From Bacteroidales bacterium (GTDB lineage: Bacteria; Bacteroidota; Bacteroidia; Bacteroidales; WCHB1-69), in the NCBI GenBank assembly GCA_024400635.1, contig JAKSMI010000006.1:53120-117119 (forward strand): a stretch of 64,000 nt of DNA, given 5' to 3'. Below the pieces are notes generated by a model that searched no databases, was not told the origin of the DNA, and worked only from the letters and a program-made list of their open reading frames with translations. A program made the translations under genes and the position numbers. Each line of letters opens with the position of its first letter. Within the stretch, counting starts at the first letter, position 1. Positions 50,205-59,044 of the stretch are shown one piece after another.

Positions 50205-51887
50205 ATGAAGCAAGTATTCCCAATCATTGCCTTGTTGTTGCTATGTGTACACCTCAAGGCACAAAAGCCAGCCGAATTGTTTATCAACTGGTATCAACTG
50301 GACACGACCGTCGTATTTGAAGATCGTGAATTTGCCGAAAGCCACACCAGTGATTACCTGGTCCGAGTCGTTGACGACCACCTCTATTATTGCAAAGTAA
50401 AACTTTTCTCAAACAACCAAACTGGCACAATCCACATCATTAACATAGACAGTTATGAATGCGATAGCATACTATTGAATTACCCGTCATCCCTGCCCAA
50501 CTGGAAACGCGACGCAAGAGAATATTCAGCTTCGGATTTATTCATCGATCAAGACCAACTGCTGATATCCACGAACTACAAAACGATGATTTTCCAGAAA
50601 AAAAATGACAAGTTTGAATTTTCAAAACAAATTTTTTCACCGAATTTATTAACCACCAACGTTTCCCAAGCCTATTGTTACAAAAAGAAAATTTATCTAT
50701 TCACCTACGACAAAACGCAGGGGATTACACGTTGGCAACGATGGAATGAAAAAGATGGCAAATTACAAAACATCGCACAATTTCATGATAAAGTTCCAGT
50801 TCTAGACCAAATGACAAAATGTGGGGTGTCAAAATTGTCCAACAACTTCGTTTACATCCATCCTCATGGGGAAAAATACATCAACAAATACACGATGGAC
50901 GGAAAATTGCTCGACAGTGTGAACATTGATTTTCCCGGTTGGAAAGACTTTTCCGAAGAATTTATCTCCGAAATCTATGCCCGCCCGTATGGCACTGAAA
51001 GAATCGGTTATGCTTTGAAACACCAGTTTAAGCAATATAGTTTCGTCCGAGAATTTGTCCCTATCAATGATTCATTATATTTGTTTTCTTTAAATTTAGG
51101 AGGAAACGACTTCATCCGTTGGTTCAGCATAATGCGTTTGTACCGTCAGAACGGAATTTGGCACCAAGATTTCAGCAGTATCGACACCACTTATGACTCA
51201 ATGACTTATGATAACGGATTATTTCCCGCCATATCATTGGATGGTGCATCGCTATTCGGATCATTTGCCTATAAAGGAAATCTGCTACAGTTTTTTTATG
51301 GTGCAAAACTGGCTCAAAAATGGACTGATAATGAAAGTTCGCTTGGAATTAAAATAAGAGAGTATCGCAAAATGGAAAATGATTATTACACGGACAATTG
51401 GCCTGTTTTGAAATTACGGAAGCAACAAGTCTCTCTTCCTTTCAAATATCACAATAACAAGAATCAAGAAATCGAATTATCTCAATTACCTAAAAGCAAG
51501 GTAATTATGATGGTCAATCGACAACCCCAATGCTCGGGTTGCCAAAAGCACCTGATGCGACTATTCAGCAATATTGACACATCCGAAGTCTGCATTGTGA
51601 TGCTTTTCGAGAATATGGAAAGCGGACTGACACGAAAGCAGAATGCCAAAGCACTTTCTGACATCTGTCCGTTGAATTACACCCCACTATACACAATTCA
51701 GGGCGTCAATTATGGCACGATTTTGAACCACAACTCCTATCCTGCCATTTATATGTACCAGCGAGATTTCGGCTTTGTCGGCATTTTCGACACCAATAGC
51801 ATTTTCACCGACGACATTACAAAATATGAATATTCAAATGGCTTCATGACTGCATTCAAAAAATTTACGCAAAATGAAAAGCAATAA
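50205..51887 (+). CDS. Exported protein with C-terminal thioredoxin-like CSGC motif
   Basis: A 560-residue exported protein with a signal peptide (MKQVFPIIALLLLCVHLKAQ). The first 390 residues are strand-rich with repeated aromatic turns (KLSNNFVYIHPHGEKYINKYTMDGKLLDSVNID) and resemble a beta-propeller such as the 6-bladed 4971-like proteins of Bacteroidales. The last 130 residues look like a thioredoxin fold with CSGC (Cys443, Cys446) in VNRQPQCSGCQKHLMRLF and a cis-Pro-like HNSYPAIYMY. I do not know a named family. It may be a periplasmic redox protein. Confidence 0.65.
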   Translation: MKQVFPIIALLLLCVHLKAQKPAELFINWYQLDTTVVFEDREFAESHTSDYLVRVVDDHLYYCKVKLFSNNQTGTIHIINIDSYECDSILLNYPSSLPNWKRDAREYSASDLFIDQDQLLISTNYKTMIFQKKNDKFEFSKQIFSPNLLTTNVSQAYCYKKKIYLFTYDKTQGITRWQRWNEKDGKLQNIAQFHDKVPVLDQMTKCGVSKLSNNFVYIHPHGEKYINKYTMDGKLLDSVNIDFPGWKDFSEEFISEIYARPYGTERIGYALKHQFKQYSFVREFVPINDSLYLFSLNLGGNDFIRWFSIMRLYRQNGIWHQDFSSIDTTYDSMTYDNGLFPAISLDGASLFGSFAYKGNLLQFFYGAKLAQKWTDNESSLGIKIREYRKMENDYYTDNWPVLKLRKQQVSLPFKYHNNKNQEIELSQLPKSKVIMMVNRQPQCSGCQKHLMRLFSNIDTSEVCIVMLFENMESGLTRKQNAKALSDICPLNYTPLYTIQGVNYGTILNHNSYPAIYMYQRDFGFVGIFDTNSIFTDDITKYEYSNGFMTAFKKFTQNEKQ

Positions 51888-51928
51888 AATCATTCTTCAA
51901 ACAGAATGGATGATTGCAAAAAAATGAT

Positions 51929-51936
51929 TATGTTTG
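51929..51936 (+). promoter_or_regulatory. Promoter -7 element of the DUF58 gene
   Basis: TATGTTTG, 11 bases before the first ATG at 51947, implying a very short leader. Confidence 0.5.
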
Positions 51937-51946
51937 CAAGTTCAAA

Positions 51947-52891
51947 ATGATGACTATGCCATATCAAATAGACTATACCCAATTAACACAATACGACAAT
52001 TTGGAACTCATTGCCAAGCAAGTTGTTACTGGTTTCATTACCGGTTTACACAAGAGTCCATTGCATGGTTTTTCGGTTGAATTCGCCGAGCATCGGCAAT
52101 ACAATCCTGGAGAACCGACGAAACACATCGACTGGAAACTCTATGCTAAAACCGACAAATTGTTTGTCAAGCGTTATGAAGAGGAAACCAATTTGAGATG
52201 TCACATCATCATTGACAATTCATCCTCGATGTATTTTCCCGTGCAAGAGAAATACACCTTGGCGGAGCCAAACAAAATCATGTTTTCAGCTTACGCCGCC
52301 GCCGCATTGATGCAAATATTTAAGAATCAAAGAGATGCGGTCGGATTGAGTGTTTTCTCCGACAAATTGGAATTACACACATCCGCCCGTGGTGGTGACA
52401 GTCATTTCAAGATGGTCTATCGCGAACTGGAAAAGATTATCCAGCCCATTGGCACTGAAGTGCAAAGAAAATCGAGGGTGACAGAAACGCTTCACCGCAT
52501 TGCGGAACAAATCAACAAGCGCTCAATGGTCATCATTTTCAGCGACATGTTTGAATCCGATGACAATTTTGACGAATTGATGTTGGCATTAGGGCATTTG
52601 AAGCACAACAAAAACGAAGTTTTACTATTCCACACCTATCATAAAAAGATGGAAGAGGATTTTGGTTTCGACAACCGTATATATCGCTTCATCGATATGG
52701 AAAACGGAGAAGAAGTCAAGCTTCATTCCAATTCCATCAGGGAATACTACAAGCAGGCCATTGGGGATTATTTTGAAGAACTAAATTTAAAATGTGGTCA
52801 GTACCAAATAGACATGATTCCCGCTGACATCACCAAAGGTCTCGATCAGATTATGTTACCGTATCTGCTCAAGCGCGAAAGCCAGTACTAA
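51947..52891 (+). CDS. DUF58 (von Willebrand-like) protein
   Basis: A 314-residue cytoplasmic protein. The DUF58 motif is HGFSVEFAEHRQYNPGEPTKHIDWKLYAKTDKLFVKRYEEETNL, followed by a VWA-like metal-site segment (HIIIDNSSSMYF, where D-x-S-x-S is intact). It ends with a conserved tail ending in PYLLKRESQY. DUF58 proteins usually stand beside a MoxR ATPase and membrane VWA proteins in a chaperone-like complex; none is adjacent here. The ATG at 51947 is used because an upstream TTG precedes the promoter. Confidence 0.88.
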   Translation: MMTMPYQIDYTQLTQYDNLELIAKQVVTGFITGLHKSPLHGFSVEFAEHRQYNPGEPTKHIDWKLYAKTDKLFVKRYEEETNLRCHIIIDNSSSMYFPVQEKYTLAEPNKIMFSAYAAAALMQIFKNQRDAVGLSVFSDKLELHTSARGGDSHFKMVYRELEKIIQPIGTEVQRKSRVTETLHRIAEQINKRSMVIIFSDMFESDDNFDELMLALGHLKHNKNEVLLFHTYHKKMEEDFGFDNRIYRFIDMENGEEVKLHSNSIREYYKQAIGDYFEELNLKCGQYQIDMIPADITKGLDQIMLPYLLKRESQY

Positions 52892-53107
52892 TTCTGCAAT
52901 AGACTTATCCTCCACACGCAAAATTACCATTTCTCAGGTATAATGTTAATATTATGCCAATTTTGACCTATTGACATTGTTATTTTCGCAACAATTCGTC
53001 ATCCAATCATCAATTTCATTTCTCGAATTCAACAAAACGAACGACATTGTTGATTTGTCAGATTGCATTCCTTCGCAAACAAAACATGAATTTCCATTGA
53101 CGTAAGC

Positions 53108-53824
53108 ATGAAAAAGAAAACTGATTATAGCAAACTAAACATTAAAGAATGGTGTGTTGAAGACAGACCTCGTGAGAAATATGAGGCGTTGGGAGCACAT
53201 TCACTAAGTGACGCTGAGCTGTTGGCGATACTGCTGCGCAGCGGCACAAGAGAAGAGACGGCTGTTGACCTTGCAAAGCGGCTGATGCGAATGTGCGACC
53301 AACGACTCGCCAACGTATCGAACTTGTCAATGAACGAATTACAGCAAGTGAACGGCATTGGCAAGACCAAAGCCGTCACCCTTTTGGCGGCCTTTGAACT
53401 GGGCAAGCGCATACGATCCGAAGAAAAGGTATCAATGAATAAATTTGACAACTCCAATAGCGTTTACGAGTTTATGCTTCCTAAAATCGGTTATCTGGAC
53501 CATGAAGAATTCTGGGTTTTGTATCTGAATCAAGCGCTATTGCTGTTGAAGACGGTGAATGTCGGGCGTGGCGGCATCAACAGCACCATCGTTGACGAAC
53601 GCGTCATCCTCCGCCACGCCCTCGAGTTGTCGGCCACACAACTCATCCTCTGCCACAACCATCCATCTGAAGACCCTCATCCGAGCTTACCCGACCACAA
53701 GATAACCCAGCGCATTGCCAACGCCGCAAAAGTCTTAAACCTTAAAGTTGCCGACCACATCATCATCTGCCGCGACTCTTATTTCAGTTATCGCGATATG
53801 GGTCGAAACGAATTGGCAATGTGA
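53108..53824 (+). CDS. radC: RadC-family JAB-domain protein
   Basis: A 238-residue protein. The UPF0758 N-terminal helix-hairpin-helix (LQQVNGIGKTKAVTLLAAFELGKRI) is followed by the JAB/MPN metalloprotease-like domain with the HxHxxxD signature ILCHNHPSEDPHPS and an upstream Glu. Once thought to be a DNA repair factor, its biochemical role is unsettled, and many copies are linked to mobile DNA. It is complete. Confidence 0.95.
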   Translation: MKKKTDYSKLNIKEWCVEDRPREKYEALGAHSLSDAELLAILLRSGTREETAVDLAKRLMRMCDQRLANVSNLSMNELQQVNGIGKTKAVTLLAAFELGKRIRSEEKVSMNKFDNSNSVYEFMLPKIGYLDHEEFWVLYLNQALLLLKTVNVGRGGINSTIVDERVILRHALELSATQLILCHNHPSEDPHPSLPDHKITQRIANAAKVLNLKVADHIIICRDSYFSYRDMGRNELAM

Positions 53825-53828
53825 ACTG

Positions 53829-54002
53829 CTAATACTCTTTGCTCACAATCTTTGACAAAGCAGATTCCAACTGAGCGAATTCGGTTTCATCCCAACCCAA
53901 TACGTCTTCCACAATCACAATCCGCTTCCCATCTTTGGGAAAGATTCTCAATCTGTTAAAGGCAAAGGGACCGCAGGGGTTCTGTAAACGTCCGTGGCAC
54001 AA
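53829..54002 (-). pseudogene. C-terminal remnant of an unrecognised gene
   Basis: On the minus strand a 57-residue frame reads LCHGRLQNPCGPFAFNRLRI, then FPKDGKRIVIVEDVLGWDET, ending with EFAQLESALSKIVSKEY and a TAG. Its composition is clearly protein-like, but there is no start codon with a leader, and a stop precedes it. It looks like the end of a gene whose front was lost. I do not recognise the family. Confidence 0.4.
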
Positions 54003-54137
54003 TCATGAGTTACAGATATGGAAGTCATAGCGGATTTCTGCATGGTACAAAACCTGCTGCATCCTAATAGATAGGAAGAAAAGGTTAAGGTTTTATCGCG
54101 GCAGCGATGGGAGCACATTTACAAGGGCGAAATTGTA

Positions 54138-54159
54138 GAGACGCACGGCCGTGCGTCTC
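54138..54159. repeat. GAGACG/CGTCTC palindromic repeat, copy 3
   Basis: GAGACGCACGG and CCGTGCGTCTC form a perfect 22-base palindrome, the best of the three copies. No T-run follows. Confidence 0.75.
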
Positions 54160-54272
54160 GCAATGAGCCCGAAGTTAGTGCGGACAGCGCGACGGCGAGC
54201 GCCTGCGAGCCGGGCCGCCCTAAAAAAAATTATTACCAAAACAATATTTGTCATATTATTCGGTTTTTTATG

Positions 54273-54280
54273 TAACTTTG
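54273..54280 (+). promoter_or_regulatory. Promoter -7 element of the SIMPL gene
   Basis: TAACTTTG, with TTTG at 54247-54250 about 22 bases upstream, and the ATG 26 bases downstream. Confidence 0.65.
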
Positions 54281-54306
54281 CAAATTCAACAATAAAAAAA
54301 CAAATT

Positions 54307-55047
54307 ATGAAAAGACCAAGTATCATCATTGGAATCATCGCAAGTTTAACCATCATCATCGCCTGCATCATCGCTGGACATTATTACTACAAAACCAAAA
54401 CACCTGCCAAAACCATTTCGGTTGTCGGCCTGGCAGAAACTGATTTCACATCAGACCTCATCGTTTGGGACCTCAGCTACGATGTTCTCAATATGAACAT
54501 GAAAAACGCCTACCAGGAAATTAAGAACTACAACAACATTGTTAAAGATTACCTGAAAGAAAAAGGCATTCCCGAAAACGAAATCGTTTTTTCCGCGGTT
54601 TCCAGTTACGACAAAACCGATTACGAATGGAACGAAAGCGCCAAACGCAGCTTTGAAGTTTTTAAAGGCTACGTGCTGACTCAAAGAATCCGCATTGAGT
54701 CCAAAGACGTTGAAAAAATCGAAAAAATCTCCCGCGAAGTTTCCGAATTGCTGGACGAAGGCATTCAAATTGAGCAGAACTCCGTTTCCTATTACTATAC
54801 TCAACTGGCCGATTTGAAGATTGAAATGCTGGCCAACGCCACCCAGGATGCCCACAACCGCGCCGAAACCATTGCCCAAAACGCTGGTGCCAGCATCGCC
54901 GGCTTGAAAGTCGCCAACATGGGCGTATTCCAAATCACCGCACCCAACTCCTCGGACGAAGAGTACTCTTGGGGCGGCACTTTCAACACCTCGTCAAAAG
55001 AAAAACGCGCCAGCATCAATATGAGATTGACATATTTTGTGAGGTAG
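54307..55047 (+). CDS. SIMPL (DUF541) domain protein
   Basis: A 246-residue protein with an N-terminal membrane anchor (SIIIGIIASLTIIIACIIAGHYYY). The SIMPL domain shows TISVVGLAETDFTSDLIVWDLSY, a central KGYVLTQRIRIESKDVEKIEKISREVSELLDEGI and the terminal AHNRAETIAQNAGASIAGLKVANMG. SIMPL proteins (BP26 type) form ring-like oligomers in the envelope; the function is unclear. The ATG at 54307 follows a good promoter. The longer in-frame reading upstream runs through the palindrome and is not credible. Confidence 0.9.
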   Translation: MKRPSIIIGIIASLTIIIACIIAGHYYYKTKTPAKTISVVGLAETDFTSDLIVWDLSYDVLNMNMKNAYQEIKNYNNIVKDYLKEKGIPENEIVFSAVSSYDKTDYEWNESAKRSFEVFKGYVLTQRIRIESKDVEKIEKISREVSELLDEGIQIEQNSVSYYYTQLADLKIEMLANATQDAHNRAETIAQNAGASIAGLKVANMGVFQITAPNSSDEEYSWGGTFNTSSKEKRASINMRLTYFVR

Positions 55048-55145
55048 ACTGGAGTTGTTTAGTTGTTTAATTTTGAATAGATAAACGGGAACCAACGTCA
55101 TTAATTAAGTCAATAATTACGTAAAATATAAAGACATTTGTTATT

Positions 55146-56582
55146 ATGGAACCGAAAATTGTATTTGATTATTTTTCAGAAATCTGTAAGATTCCTCGTC
55201 CTTCAAAAAAGGAAGAAAAAATTTCTGCCTGGCTGGTAGAAACTGGTAAAAAACTTGGTTTGGAGACCAAACGAGATAAAATTGGCAACGTGTTGATTAG
55301 CAAGCCCGCCACCAAAGGCAAAGAAAATGTCACTCCTATCATTTTCCAAGCCCACATGGATATGGTTTGCGAAAAAAACAACGACGTTAAATTCGATTTT
55401 GAAAAAGATGCCATCCAGACCTACATCGACGGTGACTGGATGAAAGCCAAAGGAACCACACTCGGTGCCGACGATGGTATCGGTATGGCTTTGGCTTTGG
55501 CAGTTCTGGCTTCCAACGATATTGAACACGGTCCCGTGGAATGCCTCTTCACCGTTGACGAAGAAACCGGTCTGACTGGTGCTTTTGCCCTTGAACCGGG
55601 CTTCATGAAAGGCAAAATGCTGCTCAACCTCGACTCAGAAGATGAAGGTCAACTGTTCATCGGCTGCGCCGGCGGTAAAGACACCGTGGCGACTTATGAT
55701 TGCGAATGGGAAGACGTTGAAAAAGACAGCGTTGCTTATGAAGTGACTGTCAAAGGTTTGCAAGGCGGACACTCTGGCGACGACATCAACAAGAATCGTG
55801 GTAACGCCGTCAAATTGCTCAACAGAATCTTGTGGAATGCATATCAGGATTTGGACGTTCGCATCGCCGACATCAAAGCGGGCAACCTGCGTAACGCCAT
55901 CGCCCGCGAAGGCGTCGCTATCGTCACCCTGCCCAAGGCCAACACCGCTGACTTCGAAGCTTACCTGAACAAGATGAATGACACTTACAAGAGCGAATTC
56001 CACATTTCAGACCCAGGTGTTGAAGTATGCTTCAAATCAACTACCACGCCAAAACGAGTTCTGAACGAAGAACTGCAAGTGGACGTAATGAACTGCCTCT
56101 ACGCTTGCCCTCACGGCGTTATCGCCATGTCTCAGGATATCAAAGACTTCGTTGAAACTTCTACCAACCTTGCATCAGTCAAAATTGAAAACGACAAGAT
56201 TGTTATCACCACCAGCCAACGTAGCTCTGTGGAATCCAGAAAACAGGATGTCGTTGACAATGTAGCCGCCACTTTCTACGGCACGGGCGCATCAGATGTG
56301 GTCAGCAGCGACGGTTATCCAGGCTGGACTCCCAACCCAGATTCAGAACTGCTCAAAATGCTAGTTTCAGCCTATAAGACCCTCTTCAAAAAAGAACCTC
56401 TCGTACTGGCAATTCATGCCGGTCTTGAATGTGGTCTCTTCTCTGAAAAATACCCAGGCCTCGATATGATTTCCTTCGGGCCAACCCTTCGCGGAGTTCA
56501 CTCTCCCGACGAAAAACTCGAAATCAAGACCGTTAAAATGTGCTGGGATTTGATGATTGAATTCATGCGAATTCTAAAATAG
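55146..56582 (+). CDS. pepD: Aminoacyl-histidine dipeptidase (M20 family)
   Basis: A 478-residue cytosolic Zn dipeptidase. It shows QAHMDMVCEK (His70, Asp72), TTLGADDGIGMA (bridging Asp), VDEETGLTGA (catalytic Glu and ligand Glu), GLQGGHSGDDI in the lid domain, and a terminal FGPTLRGVHSPDEKLEI. This is the PepD group, which cleaves Xaa-His and other dipeptides. It is a single gene with a terminator. Confidence 0.96.
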   Translation: MEPKIVFDYFSEICKIPRPSKKEEKISAWLVETGKKLGLETKRDKIGNVLISKPATKGKENVTPIIFQAHMDMVCEKNNDVKFDFEKDAIQTYIDGDWMKAKGTTLGADDGIGMALALAVLASNDIEHGPVECLFTVDEETGLTGAFALEPGFMKGKMLLNLDSEDEGQLFIGCAGGKDTVATYDCEWEDVEKDSVAYEVTVKGLQGGHSGDDINKNRGNAVKLLNRILWNAYQDLDVRIADIKAGNLRNAIAREGVAIVTLPKANTADFEAYLNKMNDTYKSEFHISDPGVEVCFKSTTTPKRVLNEELQVDVMNCLYACPHGVIAMSQDIKDFVETSTNLASVKIENDKIVITTSQRSSVESRKQDVVDNVAATFYGTGASDVVSSDGYPGWTPNPDSELLKMLVSAYKTLFKKEPLVLAIHAGLECGLFSEKYPGLDMISFGPTLRGVHSPDEKLEIKTVKMCWDLMIEFMRILK

Positions 56583-56621
56583 AGTTTATTTTATTTCGAG
56601 ACTTAAGAAAATTAAAATATC

Positions 56622-56647
56622 AAGGCGCCACGATTGTGGCGCCTTTT
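56622..56647. terminator. Terminator between convergent genes
   Basis: AAGGCGCCAC, loop GATT, GTGGCGCCTT, then TT. A 10-bp perfect stem with A/T on both sides, so it can serve pepD and the convergent minus-strand operon. Confidence 0.88.
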
Positions 56648-56700
56648 ATTATTTAAAAATCATAGTCAAGGTTAAATCCGCAAGCGTAGCGTTCGCAAAG

Positions 56701-57798
56701 TTAACGTAGCAATTGCGCTTTAACTTCTTCCAACTCATCGTCACTCATGCCGTAATTATCTTTGCCCTTGGCCAAACACTCTTCAAACTTTTCCTTCTCG
56801 CCGAGATGATGATAACATTCCAAGGTGCCATGCCACAAGTCCCAAAGTGGAGGTAAATATTCACTTGCCGTTTCATAGCAAGTTGCCGCTTCTTCATAAC
56901 GATGCGCATTACTCAATGTCTTTCCAAAAAACAAAAGGTAAATGGGATCATCGCCGGTATGGTTAATCAACTCGTTTATCGTACTTTCATTGGCTTCCAC
57001 CCTACCCTCATTGAGCTGGAACATCAGCTTGTGCAAAAGCAACATCCTTTCATCAACCCCTTGATTCCGAAGGCTATCCAATTCTTCGATAAAATTATAT
57101 TTATCGCTGGTTTTAAACAAGTTGACAATATAAAACTGCCAATAAACCGACAAATTTTTCAGTTCCTCCTTATGAGCTTTCAATTCTATCATCGCCTCCT
57201 TGGCCTTTCCCTCATCGGTCAGCATTTTCAAATCTCCCAAGACTTTTGTAACACCTTCAGGATTAGTACGATAAAGCACATTTAACAAAACATTTTCCCT
57301 GATATTATCTGAAAAAAGACAAGCCGTATTATACACGAATCCATCTTTTATCACAATTTCATCCTGCAACGTATCCACCTGAAAATCATAAAAGTTCAGT
57401 ATGAAATCGTGATAAGAGCGAAAAACAATATGATACGCATTATTTTCATTATCAATATAATAACGAACAAATTTAACATCACCGCCATTATCAATGTACT
57501 GACATAATTCATTGCCAAGATGGAAATTGTCATCAAAATATTCCTGACCGAAATCCGCGTCAAGACTACTGTTGACGATGGAGTTATCGCGGATAATACT
57601 TTTGAGATAATCCCGATCAAAGGCTTTGTTCAATAATTCCGGATCACCGTTGAGCAGGGATTGTTCAATGTGCTCCGCAAAAGCCGTTACTGAATTTTCA
57701 TCAAGGATAATCGTTGAAATTTCATGATCGTCATTTTTACGATTACAGGATAACAAACAGGTTATCAACACAAGAAGAAGTAAATAGATTTTTTTCAT
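56701..57798 (-). CDS. TPR-containing lipoprotein
   Basis: A 365-residue lipoprotein (lipobox Cys18 in CLLSCNRK). The N-terminal half is unrecognised. The C-terminal half contains TPR-like pairs (PIYLLFFGKTLSNAHRYEEAATCYETASEYLPPLWDLWHGTLECYHHLGEKEKFEECLAKGKDNYG). Function is unknown. The start overlaps the stop of the upstream M16 peptidase gene (TAATG), so the two are co-translated. Confidence 0.75.
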   Translation of the reverse strand: MKKIYLLLLVLITCLLSCNRKNDDHEISTIILDENSVTAFAEHIEQSLLNGDPELLNKAFDRDYLKSIIRDNSIVNSSLDADFGQEYFDDNFHLGNELCQYIDNGGDVKFVRYYIDNENNAYHIVFRSYHDFILNFYDFQVDTLQDEIVIKDGFVYNTACLFSDNIRENVLLNVLYRTNPEGVTKVLGDLKMLTDEGKAKEAMIELKAHKEELKNLSVYWQFYIVNLFKTSDKYNFIEELDSLRNQGVDERMLLLHKLMFQLNEGRVEANESTINELINHTGDDPIYLLFFGKTLSNAHRYEEAATCYETASEYLPPLWDLWHGTLECYHHLGEKEKFEECLAKGKDNYGMSDDELEEVKAQLLR

Positions 57799-59021
57799 TA
57801 TTTACCGTAAATAAGACTTGACATTTTATCTGGAATCAGAATTTCGTTGGCAACAGCCATAATTTCCTCAGCGGTAATGCTTTCGATTTTTGCAAAGGCC
57901 TCTTCCATCGTTTCCACTTCATTGAAGAAAAGGGCTGCACGACCGATGGAGAGCATTTCGTTGAGTTTTCCCTCATTGGTTATAGCCACCTGTCCGAGAA
58001 ATTGCTTTTTGGCATACTGCAGTTGCATCGCACCCAATTTCTGCTGTCTGAGTTTATTCAATTCCTTATAAGTCAAATCAATACACTGATCAATAGCATC
58101 ATGTTCACAGCCGATGTAAATTGTGAACAAGCCGCTATCGGAAAAGGCCGAATAGGTAGCATCAACGCTGTATGCAAGCCCCTTGTTTTCACGAATGGCC
58201 ATATTGAGACGCGTATTCATACTCGGCCCTCCCAAGAGGTTGGTAAGCAATTGGAAAGCATCTTTTTTGCTGTCGGTGATGTCATAGGCGACATTGCCCA
58301 ACATCACGTGCGACTGACTGCTGTGCTTATTAACATGTTCGTGGCGCACTTGATATTGGTCGAAAGGATTTCTTTCTTTTGCAGAACTTGCCAAGGAAAA
58401 ATCCGCGAAATACCTTTCTGCCATTCGCTGCAAGCGAGCGGAAGAAATTTTGCCCGCCGAAGAAATGACCACGTTTCCTTGAGCATAATTCTGTCCGATA
58501 AAGTCGAAAATATCTTTCTGCCGCAAGGCTTTGACACTTTTTTTCGTCCCAAGAATATTGCGACCAAGCGGATGACCTTGGAACACCAATGTTTCAAAAT
58601 CATCATAAATCAATTCAGAGGGTGTATCCTTGTAATAATTGATTTCCTCGATAACGACATCCTTTTCCTTTTCCAACTCCGTTTCGGGAAATGTAGCATT
58701 GCCAAAAATATCGGCCAACAACTCCACGGCACGTTCATAATCCGCTGACAAGAAGGAACTATGAAAATAGGTTTCTTCTTTTGATGTGCTGGCGTTGAGT
58801 TCACCGCCGACATCCTCGATTCTACGGATAACCTGGCGGGCGCTGCGTTTTCTCGTGCCCTTGAAAATCGTATGCTCCACAAAATGGGCAATGCCCGATT
58901 TATGCTCATCCTCATCGCGGGTACCCGCATTCACGAGTACACCAAAATGAGAAATAGGAGAATCTATTTCTTTATGTATCAGCTTGATACCATTTTTAAG
59001 CTGAAAAATTGCATGCGGCAT
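57798..59021 (-). CDS. M16 family zinc peptidase
   Basis: A 407-residue inverzincin. The active site is HFVEH (His46, Glu49, His50) in SGIAHFVEHTIFKGT, with the distal acidic ligand region ELEKEKDVVIEEI. The C-terminal non-catalytic half starts near FEKEL-like motifs and includes GGPSMNTRLNMAIRENKGLAYSVDATYSAFSDSGLFTIYIG. No signal peptide is seen, so it is probably cytoplasmic and degrades small peptides. It lies in the porT-glyS operon. Confidence 0.93.
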   Translation of the reverse strand: MPHAIFQLKNGIKLIHKEIDSPISHFGVLVNAGTRDEDEHKSGIAHFVEHTIFKGTRKRSARQVIRRIEDVGGELNASTSKEETYFHSSFLSADYERAVELLADIFGNATFPETELEKEKDVVIEEINYYKDTPSELIYDDFETLVFQGHPLGRNILGTKKSVKALRQKDIFDFIGQNYAQGNVVISSAGKISSARLQRMAERYFADFSLASSAKERNPFDQYQVRHEHVNKHSSQSHVMLGNVAYDITDSKKDAFQLLTNLLGGPSMNTRLNMAIRENKGLAYSVDATYSAFSDSGLFTIYIGCEHDAIDQCIDLTYKELNKLRQQKLGAMQLQYAKKQFLGQVAITNEGKLNEMLSIGRAALFFNEVETMEEAFAKIESITAEEIMAVANEILIPDKMSSLIYGK

Positions 59022-59044
59022 AAAATAGGGCTAATGACCAACTG

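Larger units (their letters stand above)
53825..54306. other. Gap with a gene remnant and a perfect palindrome
   Basis: About 480 bases between radC and the SIMPL gene. The left part holds a minus-strand coding remnant (next entry), the middle shows nothing recognisable, the right part has the 22-base palindrome at 54138 and a promoter (TAACTTTG at 54273-54280). Confidence 0.6.

Noticed and set aside
54151..54306. Longer N-terminus for the SIMPL protein
   Set aside because: The in-frame extension reads through a perfect palindrome and the promoter, and a good membrane anchor starts at 54307.
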